A stretch of 38,613 nt of DNA, taken from the IMG/VR virus record IMGVR_UViG_3300032316_000623, positions 1 to 38,613 of that record. The stretch is one strand, 5' to 3'. A program made the translations under genes and the position numbers. The notes beneath the pieces are model-generated. The model made no database searches and had not been told where the DNA came from. It saw nothing but the letters and a program-made list of their open reading frames with translations. This document shows positions 1-6,946 of this stretch, one piece after another. This stretch comes from a virus. How positions within the stretch are numbered: the first letter of the stretch is position 1; each line of letters begins with the position of its first letter.

Positions 1-123
1 ACCGTCCTGGGGAATATCGACTGCGCAAGGCTATCCAATGTAGCCCGCATAACGTGAGATTTAATTCTCTGTAGATCCATCGTTACATCAGCTAACGAAT
101 GGCCGAATACAGTATGCGGCTCT
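1..123. repeat. Terminal redundancy of the circular genome (left copy)
   Basis: These 123 bases are identical to 38491-38613. The portal reading frame continues without interruption when the two ends are joined at the repeat, so this is an overlap from a circular or circularly permuted molecule. The unit length is 38,490 bp. The repeat lies inside a coding region and shows no packaging or attachment features, so an assembly overlap is likelier than a physical direct terminal repeat. Confidence 0.95.
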
Positions 124-1265
124 GGATCTGGACAGAACAACGCAAACGGGGCGTGGTCTACGACTTCATCCTTAAGGATATAGCAAGTATCGCCAATAGC
201 GTGAATACAACGAAGCTCAGCAATACCGTCACCGTCCTTATCAATACGAATATAAACCTTCATATACTTAACGCGCTTTAATGACGGCTCATTATCGTCA
301 TAAGGCGTTTCATAGCCAGGATTACGTTCCTGTTCTTCCATCTCTGCGACCCAGAGATCGTCATCTCCAGGTGCGCCGTGCTCGAGGATGTCCTCCTCCT
401 CGAAGCCCATTTCAATTAAATCTGATACGGATACTAAATCTCTGTATCCGATAATATCAAACATTCTATCTGTATCGCGGGCGCGTTTATCAATGATAAA
501 GCACTCAGGCGGCAATGCGCGAATACGATATTTTGCCTGACGATCCACTAATTTAACACAAAACTTATACGTCGTCGGATATAATGGATTTATACTAGTT
601 TCGGGATAAATATATTTAAATTCAGCAGTCGGATTATTCTGCCTAAAGAGTAAGACCTCTTCCTCAGTCATGCCTGAGAAATGCTTTTCTACTACCTTAT
701 CTTCACTCTCGGCCCACCAGGTGACAATGCCAGCTCTTTTAAGCAAAGCATCCTTGAACACTGAGTGTAATATCTGAAACCCTGGGTTCATCTCGTTAAA
801 GATGAAATTAACAGTATCAGAGGCTTGCTCGGCGACTACAACATCTTCCGGCGTCCGAGGCATATATTCAACGATCTTCTGCCCAGAGGTGAATATCCTC
901 ATCAAGCTCGGCATCATTGCCTGGATCGTATCTCTGACCTCAGATAATACTACCTGAGAGCGGCCTTCTTCCTCATCACCGAAATAAGCACCACGATAAT
1001 ACTTTGCCGCCTCTACACGATGAGGCGTAACATGGTCGTCAATAAAACGCTCGGCAGAAGCAATAGCCATTCTAACGCGGCCAGCAAATTCCTCTTCGCT
1101 CAGCGGTGTGTTGACTAGCGCATCTTCCTGGGGTTCATCTTCATACCCACCTTCAGACATATCTTCCGCGTAATCTTCATCCGCTGGTAAAGCGGGCATA
1201 GACATAGCGATATCACCCGATGCAATCATTTCAGACTGCATGCGGCGGCGTCTGCGACGAGCCAT
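1..1265 (-). CDS. Portal protein, N-terminal part (gene crosses the circle junction)
   Basis: This is residues 1 to about 421 of a 777-residue portal protein; the rest is encoded from 38490 down to 37422. The start is the ATG at 1265-1263, giving an Arg-rich N-terminus (MARRRRRR) and then a long acidic segment. The body carries features of P22-type podovirus portals, such as YYRGAYFGDEEEGRS near the start and FNEMNPGFQILHSVFKDAL. The dodecameric portal sits at one capsid vertex, where it nucleates head assembly and is the channel for DNA. The start is 14 bases beyond the stop of the large terminase gene, the usual terL-portal order. The family call rests on overall sequence character and gene order; no alignment was run. 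Confidence 0.9.
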   Translation of the reverse strand, partial: MARRRRRRMQSEMIASGDIAMSMPALPADEDYAEDMSEGGYEDEPQEDALVNTPLSEEEFAGRVRMAIASAERFIDDHVTPHRVEAAKYYRGAYFGDEEEGRSQVVLSEVRDTIQAMMPSLMRIFTSGQKIVEYMPRTPEDVVVAEQASDTVNFIFNEMNPGFQILHSVFKDALLKRAGIVTWWAESEDKVVEKHFSGMTEEEVLLFRQNNPTAEFKYIYPETSINPLYPTTYKFCVKLVDRQAKYRIRALPPECFIIDKRARDTDRMFDIIGYRDLVSVSDLIEMGFEEEDILEHGAPGDDDLWVAEMEEQERNPGYETPYDDNEPSLKRVKYMKVYIRIDKDGDGIAELRCIHAIGDTCYILKDEVVDHAPFALFCPDPEPHTVFGHSLADVTMDLQRIKSHVMRATLDSLAQSIFPRT

Positions 1266-1279
1266 TAAAACCTATCCTA

Positions 1280-2671
1280 TCAACATATCGAAACACGGCG
1301 CTGCAATGGCTGGCCAGATATCCATTTGGATGCTCTGCCGCCGACTAATGCTGCGTGGCCGGAAAATGTTAAACACAAAGCATCTGCCAAATCTGGTGAA
1401 CGCATACCTCGGCGCTTCATCTCAGACTTGCCTTCAACTTTTATCTTGCCGTTACTCGTAAATGAATAAGTCGGGCCAATTAATTCAGCCCTCAATTCAT
1501 CATCTTTCGGCAATCGGACAGCGCGAGTTTCTAACCAAGACTTCGCGTCTAACCATAACTCATCACGCAACCGAGCAGCTTGCTGGTTTAAAGCAACACT
1601 CTCAGAAACATTCACATCACGGACATTATGGCCAAGCTCACGTAGCCTATCTGCTACACCGCCGCCTAACCCAATGCTATCAACCATTATCTCGCTAGGC
1701 TTGTCTAAACTCGCCTCATGCACAATCCGGCCAACAGTTCCCATTAAGTCTTCGCCAGACCAATGCTTGAAGCCGAGAACGACATTACCTTGCCTCTTAC
1801 AGATAACAGTTCTATCCGAGCCAAAGCGGGCAACGTCAACGCCATAAACAATCGGCTCAGTGGTATTAATAGCAACGTCTCGAGACATTGCCGTATCAAC
1901 TAGCTCGGCAGGAATTAGGCTATCGTCGTCTCTTAAGGCGAACTCACCAAGGACACGGACACGAAAGGCATTCGAGCCTTCGCCGTAAGTAGACTTAATC
2001 TGTTTAATAAAGTCAGTGGCAACTAAACGATTATCTAAACAACTCACATGCATCGTCTTCCAATCAGAAGACAACTGATGATGGGTCTTGAAAAATAATC
2101 CGGTATTTCTTGTCGGATTGCCAATCAAAACGGTCGTGGCGGAATGCCCAGACATCGAGCCGGCGGCACTTTCGAAAACTGCCTCGGGTATAGCGCTGGC
2201 CTCGTCGCAGATGAGCAGAACATTCTCGGCGTGGACACCAGCGAGCGCTTCTGGACGCTCGGCAGAACTAGTTCTTGCAGAGATAAAACTACTCTCTGGA
2301 GCACCCTTCTGAACAATTCTATCACTGAATATCTCAATCGTATCTCTTAATGGGGCGGGTAATTTATTCGCCCAATGTTTAACTTCAGAAAATAAGGCAT
2401 CAAACAACTGGCCAGCGGTCGGGGCTGTGCAAACCGCCTTCTGAGGCATGCGGGTAAACATGTGCCACAATAGCAACCAGGCACAGGCCGTAGACTTGCC
2501 AACACCGTGACCAGCGCGAACGCTAATCCGACGCTCGCCTTTAGCAGCATGTGTTAAAAACTCACGCTGCCAGGGCAATGGGTCAGCACCAAGAACCTCA
2601 GTAACAAACAACACAGGCTCATCACGATACGCCGCGACAAAATCAGCGTAGATGGATGATAGGTCTTTCAT
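1280..2671 (-). CDS. Terminase large subunit (TerL)
   Basis: This is the packaging ATPase and nuclease of 463 aa, a normal length for the family. A Walker A motif (RAGHGVGKST) lies at residues 52-61 and a Walker B motif (VLLICDEAS) around D156/E157. The RNase H-like nuclease domain shows its acidic residues at D279 (YGVDVAR), D331 (IMVDSIG) and in SPDLADA near 426-431. TerL docks on the portal, cuts concatemeric DNA and pumps it into the prohead. A 165-base gap separates it from terS, and that gap holds the best packaging-site candidate. The ATG at 2671 has only a weak ribosome binding site. Confidence 0.96.
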   Translation of the reverse strand: MKDLSSIYADFVAAYRDEPVLFVTEVLGADPLPWQREFLTHAAKGERRISVRAGHGVGKSTACAWLLLWHMFTRMPQKAVCTAPTAGQLFDALFSEVKHWANKLPAPLRDTIEIFSDRIVQKGAPESSFISARTSSAERPEALAGVHAENVLLICDEASAIPEAVFESAAGSMSGHSATTVLIGNPTRNTGLFFKTHHQLSSDWKTMHVSCLDNRLVATDFIKQIKSTYGEGSNAFRVRVLGEFALRDDDSLIPAELVDTAMSRDVAINTTEPIVYGVDVARFGSDRTVICKRQGNVVLGFKHWSGEDLMGTVGRIVHEASLDKPSEIMVDSIGLGGGVADRLRELGHNVRDVNVSESVALNQQAARLRDELWLDAKSWLETRAVRLPKDDELRAELIGPTYSFTSNGKIKVEGKSEMKRRGMRSPDLADALCLTFSGHAALVGGRASKWISGQPLQRRVSIC

Positions 2672-2836
2672 GAGTTCCGATTTTGGTTTTTTATTTTTTT
2701 AAATTTTTCTGGAGACAGTGAGGGTGTGTTTCTACACTCGCCCCCGCCCCTGGCCCCATACGGGGGGTCTCGCGGCCCGATTTCCCAGGCGTTTCCGACC
2801 AACTGTATGCACCAACTATATGCAAATGCACGTAAG
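2672..2836. other. terS-terL intergenic region, candidate packaging (cos/pac) site
   Basis: No convincing gene is present in these 165 bases. Three elements stand out. A tandem 13-bp direct repeat lies at 2798-2810 and 2811-2823 (ACCAACTGTATGC / ACCAACTATATGC, 12 of 13 identical). A very GC-rich island lies at about 2738-2790 and contains a small CCCC-ATAC-GGGG dyad. A run of A/T bases follows at 2689-2707. Terminase recognition and cutting sites often lie beside or within terS, so a packaging role is inferred from position and repeats. An ORF on the - strand across this gap (2871 to 2668) has no recognisable content. Confidence 0.5.
2798..2823. repeat. Tandem 13-bp direct repeat
   Basis: There are two adjacent copies, ACCAACTGTATGC and ACCAACTATATGC, with one mismatch. 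They begin 13 bases beyond the terS stop codon, on its 3' side. They are candidate small-terminase binding sites, inferred from position. Confidence 0.8.
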
Positions 2837-3460
2837 CTATTGTTCCTGCTCAGATGGCAGCGTATCTGCAAACCGTTGTGGTGTAATGTCGATGAGGTTG
2901 TGCTCTTGCTTAGCCTTGGCTCGAGCCGTCAAGTCCATCAATACAGCAGCAGCCGTTTGGCCTATATCAGCCGTAACCTCAACGCTCTGCTTATCGCCGT
3001 ATTGTTTGGGTGCTAACCTAGCTGCTGTCCACTTGAGGCCATCCAGCGCCAGCCTAGCGCGATCTACCTCATACTTGCCGTTGAGCACTTGGTCTATCAA
3101 ATCTGATATGCGATCGCCGTAAGAAAGACCTCGGTCTTCCATCGCGCGAGCGTAGCGTGCCGCGAAGTCTACGTTCTCTAACTTCCAATCAATCACTGTC
3201 GTTGATCCAGGCATGTCTGGATCTTCACACACTGACCTTAGCGATCTACCCAACGCTATCCGTCTACAGAACTCTTCAGCTAGTCTCTCGTTATAGTTTG
3301 ATGGTCTTCCCATCTTAGCTGGTGCTTTAGCATCTGCCTTAGCTGGTTGCTTAGCTGTTACCTGTGTCTTTGCCTTACTGGTAGTCTTGCCCGGAGCCCT
3401 CTTACTGGCCTTTGGCTTGGCAGTAGATTTATTCGGGCCGGAAATATTTTCAGTCGTCAT
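2837..3460 (-). CDS. Terminase small subunit (TerS)
   Basis: This 207-aa protein has a Lys/Ala-rich N-terminal tail (about residues 12-50) followed by a GRPSNYNE start and an HTH-containing DNA-binding domain (ALGRSLRSVCEDPDMPGSTTVIDWK). The central helices, ending in a WTAARLAPKQYGDK segment, resemble Sf6-type small terminases. TerS oligomers recognise viral DNA and hand it to TerL. The ATG overlaps the stop of the upstream 59-aa gene by one base (TGATG). The basic tail is longer than usual and could add non-specific DNA contacts. Confidence 0.9.
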   Translation of the reverse strand: MTTENISGPNKSTAKPKASKRAPGKTTSKAKTQVTAKQPAKADAKAPAKMGRPSNYNERLAEEFCRRIALGRSLRSVCEDPDMPGSTTVIDWKLENVDFAARYARAMEDRGLSYGDRISDLIDQVLNGKYEVDRARLALDGLKWTAARLAPKQYGDKQSVEVTADIGQTAAAVLMDLTARAKAKQEHNLIDITPQRFADTLPSEQEQ

Positions 3461-3639
3461 CAGTGCAACGTCAGCTTCTCAACATCGACACCGAGTATCT
3501 CGGCAATCAACCAGGCAGTCACCTGTTCCACAGCCTCTGGAAAGCTACAGTCCTGATTAGCCATGACATAAGCCAATATGTCCTTGCCCTCATCTCTGAG
3601 TTGTTCAAGGTCGTCTGGCGTCATGTTTAAACTGCTCAT
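3460..3639 (-). CDS. Small hypothetical protein upstream of terS (59 aa)
   Basis: The frame opens with MSSLNMTPDDLEQLRDEGK and ends in VDVEKLTLH. It is acidic and predicted helical, with no recognised domain. Its stop overlaps the terS start (TGATG), which supports real, coupled translation. It lies just downstream of an intrinsic terminator (3687 to 3655), so it may be the first gene of a separately initiated packaging unit. No function is assigned. Confidence 0.65.
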   Translation of the reverse strand: MSSLNMTPDDLEQLRDEGKDILAYVMANQDCSFPEAVEQVTAWLIAEILGVDVEKLTLH

Positions 3640-3654
3640 CGGGATATTTGCGCC

Positions 3655-3687
3655 GAAAAAAACCCGCCGGATTTCTCACAGCGGGTT
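3655..3687 (-). terminator. Intrinsic terminator
   Basis: On the - strand, AACCCGC and GCGGGTT form a 7-bp stem with a 13-nt loop, followed directly by a run of about seven T. It lies between the secreted repeat protein gene (ends 3771) and the terS leader ORF. The loop contains TGAGAAAT, which is also present in the terminator at 8526-8490. Confidence 0.85.
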
Positions 3688-3770
3688 AGTCGAAGAATGC
3701 AGGAGTAGTCACCGCGCACTAAGCGCGATTAGCAAATATCGCCCAAGTCGGCGGCTGGAGCAATAGGCGT

Positions 3771-4016
3771 TTAGTCCCGATTACCACCAACAGACATTGA
3801 GTTGCCAAGTAACGCCCCATCAGAGCCGTAATAATAGGTCGTGTTACCAGCCTTAAGTCCTGTCGCTACATTGTTGCCGTCAGCATCGTAATAGAACTTG
3901 CTCGTTCCAGCTGATTGAGATGAGCCGATGTTCTGACCTTGATTGCCATAGAAGAACTGCGTCTCAGCTTGTGCTGGCATTGCCATCAATGTGAATAGAA
4001 CCGCTATCTTTTTCAT
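3771..4016 (-). CDS. Small secreted protein made of three 20-residue repeats
   Basis: The 81-aa product has a classical signal peptide (MKKIAVLFTLMAMPAQA, cleavage after AQA). Three tandem repeats of about 20 residues then follow, each built as aromatic-Y-x-x-x-G-x-x-(L/V/I)-(G/A) and ending in SAG, KAG and SVG. The pattern FFYGNQGQN / FYYDADGNN / YYYGSDGAL suggests small beta hairpins. Export to the periplasm is likely. It precedes a strong terminator and follows accessory genes. An AGGGG ribosome binding site lies 8 bases before the ATG. The function is unknown; envelope modification or superinfection exclusion by a lysogen is possible but is inference only. Confidence 0.8.
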   Translation of the reverse strand: MKKIAVLFTLMAMPAQAETQFFYGNQGQNIGSSQSAGTSKFYYDADGNNVATGLKAGNTTYYYGSDGALLGNSMSVGGNRD

Positions 4017-4149
4017 TTGCTACCCCTGTTCGCCATGTTTCATGTTTCATACGCCTAATCATTTCAGCTGTCACTAGGCAAATCTCAGCTTCGACATAAT
4101 TTGCAATCGTGTCGAATGCGTCATGCCAGCCTTTTTCATACTCAGTCAT
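3964..4149 (-). CDS. Small hypothetical protein (61 aa)
   Basis: The product begins MTEYEKGWHDAFDTIANYVEAE, a pattern common in short phage proteins of unknown role. Its ATG overlaps the end of the upstream gene by eight bases, and its 3' end overlaps the secreted repeat protein gene by 53 bases in another frame. An AGAGGCGG stretch precedes the start. The first 35 residues look protein-like, while the Ser/Gly-rich C-terminus lies in the overlap. Confidence 0.55.
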   Translation of the reverse strand: MTEYEKGWHDAFDTIANYVEAEICLVTAEMIRRMKHETWRTGVANEKDSGSIHIDGNASTS

Positions 4150-4348
4150 GTCTACCGCCTCTAATTGCGGCTGCTATATCTGACCTGCGTTCCTTCAGCC
4201 GTTCCTTCTGAACGATGTGATGTGCATCAACTGGCCATTGTTCGACAATCTGAGCAGCCTTCTCACGCTCGTCTTTTCGCACAGCCTCAATCAACTGCGA
4301 AATCTCTGGCCCGAATAACCACCAATCACCTTGATTGATTTTGGTCAT
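4142..4348 (-). CDS. Small hypothetical protein (68 aa)
   Basis: The start used is the ATG at 4348, which sits in an ATGA overlap with the stop of the preceding gene and has GGAGG five bases upstream. A GTG at 4360 in the same frame is less likely. The product (MTKINQGDWWLFGPEISQLIEAVRKDEREKAAQIVEQW in part) is charged and helical, and has no recognised domain. It is part of the coupled leftward string of accessory genes. Confidence 0.65.
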   Translation of the reverse strand: MTKINQGDWWLFGPEISQLIEAVRKDEREKAAQIVEQWPVDAHHIVQKERLKERRSDIAAAIRGGRHD

Positions 4349-4881
4349 CCACGCCTCCACTTACTGCCGCCCCAATTCTGGAAATCTAACACCGCATCTA
4401 ATCCAACTTTGAGTAGTGCTAGAATATACCCATCACCGGCCCTGCCTTTTGGGCATCCGGCGTTGTAATGCAGCGTTGCAACTTCATTTAGGCCACGTCC
4501 TTCACCAGCCACGCTGATAAGAATTGGCCATGCTCGGCTACCAACATAGCGCGAACATTGATTAAGCCACTCTACGGCTTCCTGTGTGCGTTCTGATAGC
4601 GGTTCAGCAAGCATCCCCCCATCAACCCTGACCCTGCTGTAATCAATAGCGCGTTGTTGCCCGATTGAGGCTTGTTCGAAGCGTCGGCAAAATTCCATCG
4701 CGGCGAAACGCTGCGCATCGTCGATACGGTTGAGATGATGCAGCAAGCTGATGGTATGTTCCTTCACATTTCGAACGACGTGAAGCTTAGCGCCCTTCTC
4801 GTAAGGGTCATCAACATCATCGACTGCCAAGACGGCTTGCGGATATTGTTGGGCGAGTGAGATAGGCTTTGGCTTTTTCAT
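4345..4881 (-). CDS. Hypothetical protein, possibly DUF6456-like regulator (178 aa)
   Basis: The central segment FCRRFEQASIG followed by DYSRVRVDGG and a C-terminal LLKVGLDAVLDFQNWGG recalls DUF6456-type domains found in alphaproteobacteria and their phages. This match is from memory and uncertain. The gene starts at an ATG overlapping the upstream stop (ATGA). Its position between the replication module and the packaging genes is where late-gene regulators often sit, so a late activator or antiterminator is possible. No HTH or zinc motif is obvious. Confidence 0.6.
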   Translation of the reverse strand: MKKPKPISLAQQYPQAVLAVDDVDDPYEKGAKLHVVRNVKEHTISLLHHLNRIDDAQRFAAMEFCRRFEQASIGQQRAIDYSRVRVDGGMLAEPLSERTQEAVEWLNQCSRYVGSRAWPILISVAGEGRGLNEVATLHYNAGCPKGRAGDGYILALLKVGLDAVLDFQNWGGSKWRRG

Positions 4882-5483
4882 TCGGCTGCCTGGTATTCGA
4901 AATCGCTACCGAACATTTCAGCCAGCTTCATGTTCAAGCGGTCAGACATCTCGATTGGCTCTTTTTCAGCATTCAGCTTGGCAAGGCGTTTTTCTTCCAG
5001 CCATTTGATAGCCTCGCGCTTGTCAGCTTCAACGTCTCTTACGTCTCGGCTCGTTGATTTCAGCTTCCCAGGACTGCCCTTGCGGAAGGTCTGATACATT
5101 TCCTCGATGCGTAATCTTGATGCAGCTATTTCCTCGCGGGAAATATATTTCTCAGCAACGACCGGCTTAGACACAGCTGGGTTTTTTTCCTCAAAGCTAT
5201 CGCTTGCCCGCCAGCCTGGCTCAAAAGCATCCGGCGTATTTGCTGGAACGGTTAATCTACCACGTCGATTTGCGAAACTGTCAGACTTGACATGCGGATG
5301 TCCGATGTGTTCGAAATATTCCATCCATATCGCCCACTCAGGGGTGTTAGCTTCGATTATCGGGTGGCTGCCGTCTTGCCGACCAGCGCGTGAGCAATAA
5401 GCTCTAGCCTTCGCTTCGTAGCTTTGAGCATCCGAGAATGGGCTATCGTCTGAATGAAACGACTTTTTGAGGCCGATTTTCAT
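4878..5483 (-). CDS. Hypothetical protein next to replication gene (201 aa)
   Basis: The product is hydrophilic, with an N-terminal half containing FSDAQSYEAKARAYCSRAG and WAIWMEYFEHIGHPHV, and a charged helical C-terminal half rich in Lys/Glu (about residues 115-190). No P-loop is visible, so it does not look like a DnaC-type helicase loader, although it occupies the slot where one is often found. It overlaps the DUF1376 gene by 41 bases and has a GGAAGG ribosome binding site. A replication accessory role is inferred only from position. Confidence 0.7.
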   Translation of the reverse strand: MKIGLKKSFHSDDSPFSDAQSYEAKARAYCSRAGRQDGSHPIIEANTPEWAIWMEYFEHIGHPHVKSDSFANRRGRLTVPANTPDAFEPGWRASDSFEEKNPAVSKPVVAEKYISREEIAASRLRIEEMYQTFRKGSPGKLKSTSRDVRDVEADKREAIKWLEEKRLAKLNAEKEPIEMSDRLNMKLAEMFGSDFEYQAAE

Positions 5484-6249
5484 ATTTGCCTTCCATAATC
5501 TTCGTAAAATTGCTCAACGCAAAACACCAATCGAAATCGCAGCGCCAGCTGCTTTCAGAGCCGCGCAGAAATGGCGATCCGCGTATTTTGGAAAACAATT
5601 CGGAAAAGCCAGCAGTCGGATCTGCGTAATCGAAATCATCGACTAGCTCTTTGGCTCGGCGGGTTATGGCTACCTTGCGAGCATCAGTCAGCTTGGCGAC
5701 TGTGGCTAGACCAACGCTTGAGGCTAAATCGTTCCAGGCTTCAGCAGTCGTCCTGAGTAGCTGGTCATCGTATCGTTTTGACTGACTAGCGACGGCGAAG
5801 CCGTTAGGTGCTTTTGACGTAGAAGTAATATTTATATCTTCGTTAGAAGATATATGTGATTGTGATTGTGATTGGCATGCCATTGGCATGCGATTGGCAT
5901 TGCGATTGGCATTGCCATTGGCATCTTTTCCCCACCTTACAGCATGCGCTTTTTCTGACGCAAGTGCCCGTTTTTTATAGGCTTCTTCCGCTTTAGCTAG
6001 TTCAGCGTCTATTCGCTTGTGCTTCCAACCTTCCTCAAAGAATGGTTCCAACGCACTGCGTAACGCATGCCATTCGCATTGCGATTGGCATAACGTAATT
6101 CTAGCCAATCTTTCATCATCATCTGGCAGCGAACCTGTATGCCAATAATGCGCTATCAAGAGCATGTAACCGCCATGCTCATCCCGAGATAAGTGCGCAG
6201 TATCCGACTTATAGTCAGCCCAATACATCGGCATCCAGGCTCGGCTCAT
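5443..6249 (-). CDS. DUF1376 (YdaU-like) replication protein
   Basis: The N-terminal 100 residues match the DUF1376 pattern (MPMYWADYKSDTAHLSRDEHGGYMLLIAHYW), a winged-helix-type module found at the front of many phage replication initiators. Residues about 108-142 form a low-complexity Asn/Gln/Ser linker. A C-terminal domain (about 165-255, with TEAWNDLASSVGLATVAKLTDAR and FLRGSESSWRCDFDWCF) resembles the region following the linker in other such proteins. The linker-coding DNA is an iteron-like array, reminiscent of lambda O, whose gene contains the origin. The ATG overlaps the upstream stop (ATGA). The probable role is to bind the origin and recruit the host helicase. Confidence 0.85.
   Translation of the reverse strand: MSRAWMPMYWADYKSDTAHLSRDEHGGYMLLIAHYWHTGSLPDDDERLARITLCQSQCEWHALRSALEPFFEEGWKHKRIDAELAKAEEAYKKRALASEKAHAVRWGKDANGNANRNANRMPMACQSQSQSHISSNEDINITSTSKAPNGFAVASQSKRYDDQLLRTTAEAWNDLASSVGLATVAKLTDARKVAITRRAKELVDDFDYADPTAGFSELFSKIRGSPFLRGSESSWRCDFDWCFALSNFTKIMEGKYENRPQKVVSFRR
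5825..5924. other. Candidate replication origin inside the DUF1376 gene
   Basis: Five copies of ATTGGCAT start at 5871, 5882, 5893, 5905 and 5917, spaced 11, 11, 12 and 12 bases, about one helical turn apart. Three tandem TGTGAT units (5855-5872) abut them. Next is a perfect 8-bp dyad with a 4-nt loop at 5834-5853 (ATATCTTC / GAAGATAT) inside an AT-rich stretch. A sixth ATTGGCAT lies at 6084. Iterons beside an easily melted AT-rich segment within the initiator gene are the arrangement of the lambda origin. The function is inferred. Confidence 0.6.
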
Positions 6250-6452
6250 GCGCCACCCATTTGGTAATCTTCAGCGTTGATTTCAGAAGGGTCGTTTATG
6301 GGATACCTGACCTCGCCTAGCTCAGCTGGCCATCGGTAATAGGAAGCATAAGCAGCGTGCGGATAGCCAAGGTCTGCGTCAAAAACCCAGCCAAGTGCTT
6401 CAAACTGTTTCTGCTTGTGATGAGGGACGTATGCGTAATGTGTCTCACTCAT
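6246..6452 (-). CDS. Small hypothetical protein (68 aa)
   Basis: The product is rich in aromatic residues (HYAYVPHHKQKQFEALGWVF and YASYYRWPAEL). No family is recognised beyond being a compact, probably globular phage protein. Both ends overlap neighbours by ATGA, between gcrA-like and DUF1376 genes, so it is translationally coupled into the replication operon. Confidence 0.7.
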   Translation of the reverse strand: MSETHYAYVPHHKQKQFEALGWVFDADLGYPHAAYASYYRWPAELGEVRYPINDPSEINAEDYQMGGA

Positions 6453-6946
6453 ATGACCGCCTCCGCAAAGTATTTCTTCACGTAGACGAGTGCCTGGTGT
6501 TCAACACAGTAAGGCTTGCTAGGCATACGTTCGGCGCAGCAAAACATTTGCCGCCCACTCTTTGGGCTTTCAAAGCAAGGCCACTTACAATGGTGCTCTT
6601 CCATGTTCAGCAACGAACGTGGCTTACCGTAAGGCGTGCTGGCTGCCTCTGGCTGCTCATAGCGCGGCATAACCGCTGGCTTGGGAATGTTGCTGAAGAA
6701 ACGAAATGCACGCTTGTCTGTTATTTTGATATTATTGTTAGCTACCCATGAGACTGCCCTGTTAGGCTTATCGACTTGGACAACTTTCTCGCGGCGAAAA
6801 CTAACCTTTAGCCTTGAAGCTCGGCCAAGAACTGAGCTTCTATTCCTGCCTAATGCGTCGGCACATTCGCGGGATAATTTCCCCTGAGCAGCGTATTCGA
6901 CAACGATTTTATCTTCTTCTGGCGTCCAGAGTTTAACCTGTCCCAT
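6449..6946 (-). CDS. gcrA: GcrA family cell-cycle regulator homologue
   Basis: The 165-aa product has the two-part GcrA layout. An N-terminal HTH (WTPEEDKIVVEYAAQGKLSR to about residue 50) is followed by a variable linker and a C-terminal Cys/His segment with HHCKWP (118-123), FCCAER (135-140) and KPYCVEH (144-150). In Caulobacter and relatives GcrA binds sigma70 RNA polymerase and activates promoters carrying GANTC sites methylated by CcrM. A phage copy could redirect host polymerase or tie phage expression to the cell cycle. It starts behind a strong GGAGGTG site that includes the end of the preceding gene. The family call is firm; the phage role is inferred. Confidence 0.85.
   Translation of the reverse strand: MGQVKLWTPEEDKIVVEYAAQGKLSRECADALGRNRSSVLGRASRLKVSFRREKVVQVDKPNRAVSWVANNNIKITDKRAFRFFSNIPKPAVMPRYEQPEAASTPYGKPRSLLNMEEHHCKWPCFESPKSGRQMFCCAERMPSKPYCVEHQALVYVKKYFAEAVI

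Noticed and set aside
1-123. The 123-base end repeat as a physical direct terminal repeat (T7-like) or as att sites
   Set aside because: It lies in the middle of the portal coding frame and carries no packaging or attachment motifs. An assembly overlap of a circular molecule explains it better.
2668-2871. A 67-codon leftward frame filling the terS-terL gap
   Set aside because: It overlaps the end of terS, has no recognisable content, and covers the GC-rich and repeat elements that look like a packaging site.
4878-5483. DnaC-like helicase loader next to the DUF1376 gene
   Set aside because: No Walker A or B motif is present in the 201-aa product.
5855-5924. CRISPR-like array
   Set aside because: The repeats are 8 bases long with 3-4 base gaps and lie within a coding gene. 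This is an iteron-type array, not repeats with spacers.
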